40,817 bases of DNA from Halomicronema sp. CCY15110 (GTDB taxonomy: Bacteria > Cyanobacteriota > Cyanobacteriia > Phormidesmidales > Phormidesmidaceae): the NCBI RefSeq assembly GCF_016888165.1, contig NZ_JACSWC010000436.1, positions 1 through 40,817 on the forward strand, in the 5' to 3' direction. Under the pieces are notes generated by a model. The model saw only the letters and a list, made by a program, of their open reading frames with translations. It did no database searches and had not been told where the DNA came from. Position 1 is the first letter of the stretch. Every line of letters starts with the position of its first letter. The position numbers and the translations under genes are program-made. Below are positions 8,133-16,345 of the stretch, piece by piece.

Positions 8133-8967
8133 AACGTTTTCCAAGGGATTGCAGGACATTAATGAGCAATAAACTCAACAGCGAAATCAGCAGCAGCACC
8201 GTACCGATGACGGTGGCTCCGGCATAGTCAAACTGCTCTAGCCGCTGAAAGATAAGCACCGGAGCAATCAGGTCTTGAAAGGGGATATTGCCTGCAATAA
8301 TCACCACCGAGCCATATTCCCCGACGGCACGGGAAAAGCCCATCGCCACGCCAGTCAGCAGAGCCGGCAAGAGGGGCGGCAAAATGACTCGCCGAAAGGT
8401 CTGCCAATCCGAGGCTCCCAGGGACCAGGCCGCTTCTTCGATCTCCGCTTCCATTTCCTGCAGCACGGGCTGCACCGTGCGCACCACAAACGGCAGTGAA
8501 ATATAGACCATGGCCACCAGCACCCCCAGACGAGTGAATGACACTTTGATGCCCAACGGGTCGAGCAGAGAACCGATCCAGCCATTGGAGCTGTAAATCG
8601 TGGCCAGGGTCAAGCCCGCCACGGCAGTCGGCATGGCAAAGGGCAGGTCAATGATGGCATCGAGATATCGCTTCCCCGGAAACTCGTACCGCACCAGCAC
8701 CCAGGCCACCATCAGCCCGACCAAGCCATTGAGACTGGCGGCGGCCAGGGCGGTGAGAAACGTCACGTTATAGGTGGATAGGGCGACGGGGTCAGTGGCA
8801 ATGCGCCAGATTTCGCTGGCATCGAGCGTGCTCGCCCGGACGACCAGGGCGACAATCGGCAACAGCAGAAAAAAGATCAGATAAATCCAGGTAATGCGCC
8901 AGGGCCAGGAGAGATGCCGGAGGCGCTGCCAGAAGGGTTGAAGCGAGGCAGAATCAAGATAAGTCAT
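8125..8967 (-). CDS. cysT: Sulfate ABC transporter permease CysT (CysU)
   Basis: This is the second membrane subunit of the sulfate importer. The helices are typical, and the EAA loop reads [24 protein letters not shown] chose the ATG at 8967 (MTYLDSASL) because the 23 residues before it in the open frame are basic and serine-rich and do not look like the family. The gene lies 93 bp downstream of sbpA and overlaps cysW. No strong ribosome binding site is visible, consistent with translation from the upstream gene's transcript. Confidence 0.93.
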   Translation of the reverse strand: MTYLDSASLQPFWQRLRHLSWPWRITWIYLIFFLLLPIVALVVRASTLDASEIWRIATDPVALSTYNVTFLTALAAASLNGLVGLMVAWVLVRYEFPGKRYLDAIIDLPFAMPTAVAGLTLATIYSSNGWIGSLLDPLGIKVSFTRLGVLVAMVYISLPFVVRTVQPVLQEMEAEIEEAAWSLGASDWQTFRRVILPPLLPALLTGVAMGFSRAVGEYGSVVIIAGNIPFQDLIAPVLIFQRLEQFDYAGATVIGTVLLLISLLSLLLINVLQSLGKRYG

Positions 8968-9060
8968 GGCAAGGTTTGAAAGGGCGATCGTCAACAGTTG
9001 CAGAAAAGACGAGGAACGTGAACGTCGGCGTGGCAAGCCCCGTTCAGTTCCCCATCGAAA

Positions 9061-10251
9061 TTACTGGCCGATTTTGGCTTGAATCTTGTCAAACTCAGCG
9101 CCATCGGCAAAGAACTTGGATTGCACGGCATCCCAACCGCCTAAATCGTCCACCGTAAAGAGTGTTTCAATGTCGGGATACTGGTCAGCAAATTCCTCGG
9201 AGACCCCCGGATCAACTGGACGAAACCCGACTCTGGCAAAGGCCCGCTGGGCCTCGGGAGTAAATAGAAATTCCACAAAGGCTTCAGCAACTTCGCGGGT
9301 GCCGTGCTTATCCACATTGGCATCGACCACGGCAATGGGATTATCGATGGAGATGTTTACATCCGGGATGATGTAGGGCTGCACTTCCCCATTCAGGGCG
9401 GCCAGCAGGACTTCGTTTTCGTAGTTAATCAGCACGTCTCCCTGACCCCGCTGGTAGAAAACGTCTGTGGCCTCCCGAGCATTTCTGGGTAGCACAGGGA
9501 CACTTTGATACACCTTGGTGACGTAATCCAGCGCGATCGCTTCATCCACTCCGGTTTGGGTCAGTTGCCCCCACAGGGCCATGAAGTTCCAGCGGGCACC
9601 GCCGGAGGTCTTCGGATTCGCCGTCACGACGGAGACATCAGGCCGGGCCAGGTCTTCCCAGCCTTGAATATTTTTAGGATTGCCGTCGCGCATCACTAAA
9701 ACGGCGACTGACTTATGCACGATCGCGTCATTAGGGGCTTCTTCCTCCCAACCCGGTTCAATCAAGCCTCCTTCTTCCAGTTTCTGGGTATCCAGGGCTA
9801 AAGCCAGAGCCACTACATCAGCTTCTAGTCCGTCTAAAACAGCACGGGTTTGTGAGCCAGAACCGCCATAGCTCTGATTAATCACCACGGTCTGCCCGGT
9901 TTCGGCCTGCCACTGCTCCACAAACTGAGGAATGATTTCTTCGTAAGCCGCCTGGGTGACGGCATAGGACACCAGAGTGAGCTCCACCGTTTCACCAGCG
10001 GCGGTGGCTGTGCCAGAAGCTACTCCGGCCTCTGTATCAGACTGGGTGACAGCGCTGCCGCAAGCGGCGATCGCGCCAGCCACACCAATGCCCACCAGGG
10101 TAAGTAGCGCCGTCCTACGCGATACGGCCTGGCCCCACAGCGGTCGATTCAACCAGGTTCCGATGACTCCACGAGACGATTGACTCGCCGCGCGATGGCC
10201 CTCTTGGGCCAGTCTTTGACCATCGCGCGGCGCAGGATTAGGTAATGCCAT
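9061..10251 (-). CDS. sbpA: Sulfate-binding protein SbpA (lipoprotein)
   Basis: The 396-residue product is the periplasmic sulfate-binding component. The N-terminus has an unusually long, charged leader of about 43 residues. A twin-arginine-like SRRTALLTLVG segment follows, then a lipobox-like AIAAC that would anchor the mature protein by its cysteine. The mature part carries family blocks such as the NQSYGGSGSQTRAV segment near the ligand site and NPKTSGGARWNFMALWG. GGAG stands 7 bases before the ATG at 10251. The gene is divergent from cysA across a 236-bp promoter region. Confidence 0.93.
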   Translation of the reverse strand: MALPNPAPRDGQRLAQEGHRAASQSSRGVIGTWLNRPLWGQAVSRRTALLTLVGIGVAGAIAACGSAVTQSDTEAGVASGTATAAGETVELTLVSYAVTQAAYEEIIPQFVEQWQAETGQTVVINQSYGGSGSQTRAVLDGLEADVVALALALDTQKLEEGGLIEPGWEEEAPNDAIVHKSVAVLVMRDGNPKNIQGWEDLARPDVSVVTANPKTSGGARWNFMALWGQLTQTGVDEAIALDYVTKVYQSVPVLPRNAREATDVFYQRGQGDVLINYENEVLLAALNGEVQPYIIPDVNISIDNPIAVVDANVDKHGTREVAEAFVEFLFTPEAQRAFARVGFRPVDPGVSEEFADQYPDIETLFTVDDLGGWDAVQSKFFADGAEFDKIQAKIGQ

Positions 10252-10329
10252 AAAAAAACTCCAAAGACGAGAACCAATGATCGAAGCGCTTCGTTCTTGG
10301 AAAAGACTGTAGCACGAAAAAATCGAATT

Positions 10330-10354
10330 TGAATCGCAAATGTTTTGAGATTCA
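10330..10354. promoter_or_regulatory. Candidate operator between sbpA and cysA
   Basis: TGAATC and GATTCA form an inverted repeat with a 13-base spacer in the A/T-rich sbpA-cysA interval. A related pair of arms (GAATCAG/CTGATTC) lies before the nearby regulator gene at 11820-11858. Control of sulfate genes by a Crp-family regulator (CysR) is known in cyanobacteria; that these are its sites is my inference. Confidence 0.3.
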
Positions 10355-10372
10355 TTTTGAATTTAATTTGAC

Positions 10373-10401
10373 TTGACATGGAAGTGATTTGTGCTTAATT
10401 G
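10373..10401 (+). promoter_or_regulatory. Candidate sigma-70-type promoter of cysA
   Basis: TTGACA (10373-10378) is followed after 17 bases by TAATTG (10396-10401), about 90 bp before the cysA start. The -35 hexamer is perfect and the -10 is weak. Confidence 0.4.
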
Positions 10402-10487
10402 GTATAAGCCAGGGTTCACTAGTCGCCTTGGTCCTAGTTTCCGGAATGTCAGCAAACCCTTGAAATACTTAAGTTTTAGGAATCACC

Positions 10488-11519
10488 ATGGGTATCAAAA
10501 TTGAAAATGTGGCAAAGCGGTTCGGGTCCTTTCAGGCTCTGGAGCCCGTTTCCCTGGAGGTGAAGACCGGATCCTTGGTAGCCCTGCTGGGGCCATCTGG
10601 TTCGGGTAAGTCCACCCTGCTGCGGATCATTGCGGGGCTAGAAACCCCCGATACAGGCAATATTTATCTGTCAGCCCAGGACGCCACCGATCGCAAAGTG
10701 CAGGAGCGCAACGTCGGCTTTGTGTTTCAGCACTATGCGCTGTTCAAGCACATGACCGTGCGCAAAAATGTGGCCTTTGCCCTGGAAATTCAGGGCTGGC
10801 CCCAGGCCCGTATCCAGCACCGCGTCGAGATGCTGTTAAATCTGGTGCAGCTAGAGGGATTGAGCGATCGCTATCCGGCCCAACTGTCTGGCGGTCAGCG
10901 CCAGCGGGTCGCTCTGGCCCGTGCCTTAGCCATTGAGCCCCAGGTGCTGCTGCTGGATGAACCCTTTGGAGCCCTGGATGCCAAAGTTCGCAAAGACCTG
11001 CGGGACTGGTTGCGGCGACTCCACGATGAAGTGCATGTCACCACGGTATTTGTCACCCATGACCAGGAAGAAGCCATGGAAATTGCCGATGAAATTGTAG
11101 TGATGAATCAGGGCCGCGTGGAGCAAATCGGGTCGCCCGCCGAGGTGTACGAAAACCCGGCCACGCCCTTTGTGATGAGCTTTATCGGGGCTGTTAACGT
11201 GCTGTCGCCTGACGCGACCTGGCAGGCGTTGCATCACCCGCTTCCCGGCAATGGCGAGGTGTTCTTGCGACCCCACGATATTGAAATTTTCTCAACCCCT
11301 GTTCCGGGTAGTTTGAGCGCAACGGTGCAACGCCTGATCCATCTGGGGTGGACGATTCGCCTAGAGTTAACCCTGGACGACGGACAAGCGTTAACAGCCC
11401 ATATCAGCCATGAGCAACTGCGTGATTTCCAGCTTCAGCCCCAGGCAGTGATCTACGTTCGCCCCAAATCAGTTCGCACCTTTGAGCCTGTAGCAGAGGT
11501 GAAAACAGCAGTTGCATAA
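10488..11519 (+). CDS. cysA: Sulfate ABC transporter ATP-binding protein CysA
   Basis: This ATPase drives the CysT/CysW permease. Walker A is GPSGSGKST (about residues 36-44), the signature is [15 protein letters not shown] and Walker B is [12 protein letters not shown]. The switch histidine is in [14 protein letters not shown]-terminal TOBE-like domain with PHDIEIF follows. The length of 343 residues is normal. AGGA lies 8 bases before the ATG. The gene is divergent from sbpA-cysT-cysW, so the importer is encoded by two opposed transcripts from one control region. Confidence 0.95.
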   Translation: MGIKIENVAKRFGSFQALEPVSLEVKTGSLVALLGPSGSGKSTLLRIIAGLETPDTGNIYLSAQDATDRKVQERNVGFVFQHYALFKHMTVRKNVAFALEIQGWPQARIQHRVEMLLNLVQLEGLSDRYPAQLSGGQRQRVALARALAIEPQVLLLDEPFGALDAKVRKDLRDWLRRLHDEVHVTTVFVTHDQEEAMEIADEIVVMNQGRVEQIGSPAEVYENPATPFVMSFIGAVNVLSPDATWQALHHPLPGNGEVFLRPHDIEIFSTPVPGSLSATVQRLIHLGWTIRLELTLDDGQALTAHISHEQLRDFQLQPQAVIYVRPKSVRTFEPVAEVKTAVA

Positions 11520-12035
11520 AGGAGGCCGCCACCGCAGGCTACTTCGACCTCGGTGGGGCGGAACAGAAGTGATCAATGAATCTTCTGGAAAGCTGGCACT
11601 GTCAGACTCAGGTTAGAGAGCCTAACGTTCATACCATTTTCCTGAATCACGGCTACACCTGTGGGGCGGCTTCCCCAATTCCCTTGACAGGACAGCGACC
11701 TCGGGGGAGCCGCAATCTGTCGTGCGATTTTGCCAAATTGGGATGACTGGGCCTAATGCCAGCGCGATCGAGCAGGGCCGTCATGGGGTCGGTTCCACCA
11801 GATCTTTTGAAATTCAATCGAATCAGAAATACAATGTAAGTGTTTTATAGTCTGATTCAACTTGAGGCGAGACTTTGTATGCAGTGCCTACTTGCTTTGC
11901 ATCCTTAGTACCCACGCACTGTGAGTACCTAACTCAGAGCATCAGCTGCTTGTGATTGCAGCGTTTCAGGCTCTGAAGTTGGGGTGACTTTATCAGGTTC
12001 TGCGGCGAGCCAAGCGTTGATTCAGAAACACCAGC
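11520..12035. other. Intergenic region between cysA and the regulator gene
   Basis: No gene is seen. An imperfect inverted repeat at 11666-11713 (GCGGCTTCCCC against GGGGGAGCCGC) could end the cysA transcript, but it has no T-run. Nearer the regulator is a GAATCAG/CTGATTC inverted repeat (11820-11858) with a 25-base spacer, in an A/T-rich stretch that probably holds the regulator's promoter. Confidence 0.5.
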
Positions 12036-12830
12036 ATGGCAAACCGAACCCCATCCAGCACTGCTTCCTCCCCTCTACAACTGCTAATTCAGGAAAACTT
12101 TCTGTTCAAAGATTTAGATGAGGGCAGTCTGAAACTTTATCTGAAAGGCGATGCCCTGATTCAAGAAAAGCTGTATGCTAGTCGGCCAATTTACACCGCC
12201 TTCAAACCGAATTCATCTTTAAGCGATCTCTATGCCATTGTGGGGGGTGGCCCTGTGGTGACCCGTAGCACACCATTAGATCGGGTTATTTCGCTGACTT
12301 ATCCGGGCTCCTGTTTTGGGATGCGTAATTTGCCTTTAGCTTACGGTGAGGCCTGTCGAGCCTTTCCCAGTTTGGTAGAAGCTTATAAAACCACCGATGT
12401 CATTAAAATTCCGCTCAGGGTGGTGGAAGCTCTGTACAAAGAGAACGAAGTATTTCGCAGCCGGTATGAACTGCTATTTGAACTGCGGGAAAAATTTCAG
12501 TATCACTTGCTGAATTGCAGTACCTATCCACCTCAGGCCGTTGCAGCGTTATTACGGGCATTGGTTTATCAGGAGCGATCGCTGACCAATCAACCCCAAG
12601 CAGAGGGGACTTTTGTTTTTGATCTTCCTACCGATCTGATTGCTTGTGCAAGCCAACTCAACCACCGCACAGTAGAGCAAGTGCTGAAAGGCATGATTAA
12701 AGCAGGGCTCCTAAAGTCGGGGCAGGCATCCGATACCAGCGACGATATCGTCAAGGTGGTCGATCCTGAAGGGTTGAAAGAGGTTTATGGCGCTACCCGC
12801 AGTAAGGTGGCCTGGTGGCCTTTGCGCTAA
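12036..12830 (+). CDS. Crp/Fnr-family transcriptional regulator, probably CysR-like
   Basis: The 264-residue product has the two-part layout of the Crp family. An N-terminal cyclic-nucleotide-binding-like beta barrel spans about residues 20-140. A long dimer helix follows, then a C-terminal winged helix (about 175-260) with LPTDLIACASQLNHRTVEQVLKG as the likely recognition region. The barrel lacks the cAMP-binding RE..TR pattern, so the ligand, if any, differs. Its place beside cysA suggests CysR, the sulfur regulator described in Synechococcus. That assignment rests on location and family and not on a specific motif. Confidence 0.65.
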   Translation: MANRTPSSTASSPLQLLIQENFLFKDLDEGSLKLYLKGDALIQEKLYASRPIYTAFKPNSSLSDLYAIVGGGPVVTRSTPLDRVISLTYPGSCFGMRNLPLAYGEACRAFPSLVEAYKTTDVIKIPLRVVEALYKENEVFRSRYELLFELREKFQYHLLNCSTYPPQAVAALLRALVYQERSLTNQPQAEGTFVFDLPTDLIACASQLNHRTVEQVLKGMIKAGLLKSGQASDTSDDIVKVVDPEGLKEVYGATRSKVAWWPLR

Positions 12831-12959
12831 AACCCATGAACTCTGTTTACAGTTGTAAAACAGCAGCGCCGTCGTCGTCTATTCACATCTCAGGAACGGT
12901 CCGATCGCCGCTACCATTGAAGGCACTCTGGCCGTTGCGATCGCTCGCAATCCGGCTCG

Positions 12960-13783
12960 ACGTTTCACCGTGACAAAAGACTAATGGGTAAGTCGTTAAA
13001 CCTCGCAAAAAAAGTGGGGCGGTAACGGGGGCGTCTGGCACGATGGGGCAGGCGCTGATTGCTGAGTTGCAGCAGCAAGGGGCCACTGCGATCGCCCTCA
13101 CCTCCATCGCCCTGATGAGCATCATCCAGGGCAGTTCTTTCACCAGCAAATAGGTAGTGGCCGAGGGCGTGACCATTAAGGCCACCACCAAAATCACGCC
13201 GACGGTTTGAATGCCCGCCACAATTGTCAGCGTAATCGCCGCCATCAGGCCAAAATTTAGGTATTGAGCGGTAGACCGACGGCTTCTGCCCCCGATGGGT
13301 CAAAGGTGAAATAGAGCAGTTCTTTGTAGAACAGCTTGATGACGATTAAAACGCTCAGGGTGATCAGGACAATTTGCCAAACATCCGCCTGAGTGATGTG
13401 CAAGATATCGCCAAATAAGAGCGCCTCTAAATCGAGTTGAGTGCGTAGGGTCGTAATCAGCACGATGCCCAGGGAAAAGAAGCTAGAGAAAGTAATGGCC
13501 ATCGCCGTATCGACCTTGACCTTGGTTTGCGATCGCAACCATGCCGTCCCAGAGGTACTGACCATACCAAACACAAAGGCCCCGATGATGAGAGGGAACG
13601 GGAAGAAATTGGTGATCGCTAACCCCGGCAAGACTGCATGAGCGACCACATCTCCCACTAGCCCCAATCGCTGCACTACCAGGTAGGTGCCCCAATCACC
13701 GGACAGAGAATCCCCACCAGGATGCTCGCGGTAAGCACGTAGCGCATGAAATCGTAGGCGAACGGATCGGTGAGGAAGGGCAT
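12960..13783 (-). pseudogene. ABC-3 family metal permease (MntB/ZnuB-type), frameshifted
   Basis: Three pieces in different frames line up as one Mn/Zn-type permease. From the ATG at 13783, MPFLTDPFAYDFMRYVLTAS runs to VIGAP. The frame then shifts near 13690 to TYLVVQRLGLVGDVVAHAVLPG and runs to AVGLPL. It shifts again near 13262 to LNFGLMAAITLTIVAGIQT and LMVTPSATTYLLV. The order and content match an intact ABC-3 permease, with at least two frameshifts, and the last third no longer reads as a permease. The partner ATPase and binding-protein genes are absent. It is almost certainly non-functional, unless the shifts are sequencing errors. Confidence 0.8.
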
Positions 13784-13866
13784 AAGGGAGTGGATGGGTG
13801 GAAGAGTCGGTGAGTGAAAGTGTGGATGAGTGGGAGAGTGATGGAGTGGGAGAGTTGCAGAAATTA
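13784..13866. repeat. Low-complexity G-rich repeat tract (GTGGATGAGTGGGAGAGT-like)
   Basis: About 80 bases are built from short variants of GAGTGGGAGAGTG and GTGGATGG, directly upstream of the broken permease start. Such degenerate 7-8 base repeats occur between genes in filamentous cyanobacteria. No exact unit persists. Confidence 0.6.
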
Positions 13867-14002
13867 GGTGGTGGGCGCTGGGTTTCAGGTGTACCCCTGT
13901 TAAGGTGACCAAATGTACTAAATAGTCGAGGCTCAACCTGGGTTTTCAGCGCTCAACAGTTAGCTTAAGAAAGGACTGAGCAGCCACTGTAGAGAGCGTA
14001 CG

Positions 14003-14232
14003 ATGATGATTGATCGCCTCTTTGAGCGGTTCGTTGAAGCCAGCCCTCTGAGCATCATGGTCCGCGCCTTGATGGAACGGGTTTTTGCCGCTGAGGCGTT
14101 GGACGAACTGTTTGAGCGTACTGCTGAGAAGCAATACACACGAGAACTGTTGTGTTCCACCGTGGTGAGTCTGATGAGCTTGGTTGTCAGCCAAATCCAC
14201 CCCTCGGTCAATGCCGCTGACAAGAAAATTTT
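14003..14232 (+). pseudogene. IS4-like transposase, N-terminal fragment
   Basis: The first 75 codons (LFERFVEASPLSIMVRALME, then YTRELLCSTVVSLMSLVV and IHPSVNAA) match the conserved N-terminus of a large IS4-like transposase group common in cyanobacteria. The similarity stops at about 14228, a few bases before the 3' end of tRNA-Val, and the frame continues only through the antisense of the tRNA. Everything with the catalytic DDE residues is missing. It is the left end of a lost insertion sequence. Confidence 0.75.
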
Positions 14233-14235
14233 GAA

Positions 14236-14308
<73 letters not shown>

Positions 14309-14396
14309 CTCTTCACGGTTTATAAATATAACAGACAATGGGGCCATGACGGCCTCACTGCCTCGTCAATTTATCCACCCTTTTGTTCGGTTTGCG

Positions 14397-14948
14397 ATGC
14401 CCTCCGGTAAGACCCACGATCGCGTGACTATGTGGCTCACCCCCTGGGTGGCACTAGCGGCCATGGTTGTGACTGGGCAGTGGTTCTACACTGGCTTGGT
14501 GGTGGCAGGGTTTCTGTTTGCGGGCTTTATGTTTGGCCCTGATCTGGATATTCACTCCGTGCAGACCAAACGGTGGGGCTGGCTGGAATGGATTTGGCGG
14601 CCCTATCGTCGCAGTGTGCGTCATCGCTCTTGGCTCTCCCACGGATTTTTGGCCGGCACCCTTTTGCGATGCTTGTACCTGTTTGTGGTCATCCTGTTGG
14701 TGATTCTCTTTGGCTTACAAATCACCAATACGGCTGGCCATACAGCAGTGACCTGGAATGATTTGGGACGCATGACGGGGCAAATTTTGGTGGATGATTG
14801 GCGGCTGTGGGGGGCGATCGCGATCGGTATCGAACTGGGAGCCATGAGCCATTACACTGCTGACGGGTGGGTTTCTGCCTGGAAGAAACGCGCCCAGCGC
14901 CCCGCCGTTCCTCAAAAGCGGCGCACGGGTAAGCGGCGACGTCGATAA
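14397..14948 (+). CDS. DUF2227-family putative metal-binding membrane protein
   Basis: The product of 183 residues starts MPSGKTHDRVTMWLTPW, the usual N-terminus of DUF2227. I therefore use the ATG at 14397 and not the upstream one at 14346. Histidines and aspartates (THD near the start, then GPDLDIHS, RHRSWLSHG and HYTADGW) form the conserved set thought to bind metal. There are three to four likely membrane helices, and the tail is very basic (QKRRTGKRRRR). The function is unknown. Confidence 0.85.
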   Translation: MPSGKTHDRVTMWLTPWVALAAMVVTGQWFYTGLVVAGFLFAGFMFGPDLDIHSVQTKRWGWLEWIWRPYRRSVRHRSWLSHGFLAGTLLRCLYLFVVILLVILFGLQITNTAGHTAVTWNDLGRMTGQILVDDWRLWGAIAIGIELGAMSHYTADGWVSAWKKRAQRPAVPQKRRTGKRRRR

Positions 14949-14966
14949 ACTCAGCCTCTCTCATTT

Positions 14967-15431
14967 ATGCACCGTTCCCCCGATCAGCAGTCCCAAGCGC
15001 AACTCTGGAGTCGGCAGTTGGCCCACAGCTATCAGCACTGGCGACACCAACCGTTAGTGACGGTGACTGAGCTGCAAACTCTGGCGCAAGCGCTCTTCGA
15101 GGCTCCGGTGGCGATCGTCTCCCACGGCACCCAAGCCGATCCGATTTTTAACTACGCCAACCGTTGCGCCCTGAACCTGTGGGAATTGGATTGGGACACC
15201 TTTACCCAAATGCCGTCGCGACTGAGTGCCGAGCCGATGCATCGCGACGAGCGGGCGCAAATGCTGGCCCAACTTCAAACTCATGGCTTTGTGGACAATT
15301 ATCAGGGCATTCGGATTTCGAGTCAGGGGCAGCGATTTTACATCCAACAGGCCGTCATCTGGAACGTGATTGACGACACAGGCACCCGTTTGGGACAAGC
15401 GGCGACCTTCGCTAATTGGCAATTTTTATAG
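14967..15431 (+). CDS. MEKHLA (PAS-related) domain protein
   Basis: The 154-residue product consists of a single MEKHLA domain. The recognisable stretch is APVAIVSHGTQADPIFNYANRCALNLWE, followed by MPSRLSAEP and the end block WNVIDDTGTRLGQAATFANW. The domain is PAS-like and is found alone in many cyanobacteria; its ligand and partner are unknown. It starts 18 bp after the DUF2227 gene and 72 bp before mazG on the same strand, so the three may be co-transcribed. Confidence 0.88.
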   Translation: MHRSPDQQSQAQLWSRQLAHSYQHWRHQPLVTVTELQTLAQALFEAPVAIVSHGTQADPIFNYANRCALNLWELDWDTFTQMPSRLSAEPMHRDERAQMLAQLQTHGFVDNYQGIRISSQGQRFYIQQAVIWNVIDDTGTRLGQAATFANWQFL

Positions 15432-15503
15432 CTGGCAGCCAGTTCCCGGCGTCATTCTATTTTCCTGGCATAGTGGAAAAGACGTTTTCTCCCCATAACC
15501 CCC

Positions 15504-16322
15504 ATGACGACTTCTTCGCAGCCTCGCACGGCAATTCTCCAGGCGCTAGATCGGTTGGTCGAGGTGGTGGCGGCGCTACGGCATCCTGAGACGGGGTGCC
15601 CCTGGGATTTACAACAGACGCATAAAACGCTGGTGCCCTACGTCATTGAAGAAGCTTACGAAGTGGTGGAAGCCATTTACAGTGGCGATACGGAGCACAT
15701 GGCGGAAGAACTGGGCGACTTGCTGTTGCAGGTGCTGCTGCAAGCCCAGGTGGCTCAGGATGAGGGCACCTTTGATTTACAAGTCGTTGCTGATGGCATT
15801 GCGGACAAGTTGATTCGCCGTCATCCCCACGTTTTTGGTGATGTGGCAGTCGCCAGCGTTGAGGAAGTGCATCGTAATTGGGACAAAATTAAGGCGCAGG
15901 AAAAGGGGCAACCCCACAATCCCCATGCGTTGACTCCCAAGCTCCACAAATACAGTCGGACGCTGCCGCCGCTAATGGCGGCCACCAAGATTTCGCAAAA
16001 AGCTGCCAAGGCGGGCTTTGAATGGGATTCCGTCGATGGGGTGTGGGAAAAATTTCACGAAGAATTGGATGAGTTTCGCACCGCGATCGCCCACGAACCT
16101 CAGGAAAACCAACTTGCTGAGTTGGGCGACATTCTCTTTACTCTGGTGAACCTTGCCCGCTGGCACGGACTCGATCCCTCGGAAGCTTTGCAAACCACCA
16201 ATCACCGCTTTGTCCAGAGATTTGAGCAAGTGGAGAATAGTCGCGATCGCCCCCTCACCGATTACTCCGGCGAAGAACTCGAAGCCCTGTGGCAACAGGC
16301 CAAAGCCCACCTTAAGCAATAA
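15504..16322 (+). CDS. mazG: Nucleoside triphosphate pyrophosphohydrolase MazG
   Basis: MazG hydrolyses (d)NTPs to monophosphates and pyrophosphate, removing aberrant nucleotides. The 272-residue protein has the two-domain layout. In the N-terminal domain the metal-binding EExxE is EEAYEVVEA (near residue 50), with EELGDLLLQVLLQAQ after it. The C-terminal domain repeats the pattern with EELDEFRTA and LAELGDILFTLVNLARW. CPWDLQQTHKTL near the start is typical. It ends 24 bp from the convergent PBP gene. Confidence 0.95.
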   Translation: MTTSSQPRTAILQALDRLVEVVAALRHPETGCPWDLQQTHKTLVPYVIEEAYEVVEAIYSGDTEHMAEELGDLLLQVLLQAQVAQDEGTFDLQVVADGIADKLIRRHPHVFGDVAVASVEEVHRNWDKIKAQEKGQPHNPHALTPKLHKYSRTLPPLMAATKISQKAAKAGFEWDSVDGVWEKFHEELDEFRTAIAHEPQENQLAELGDILFTLVNLARWHGLDPSEALQTTNHRFVQRFEQVENSRDRPLTDYSGEELEALWQQAKAHLKQ

Positions 16323-16345
16323 GCGACATCATTTGCTCTGGGCGA

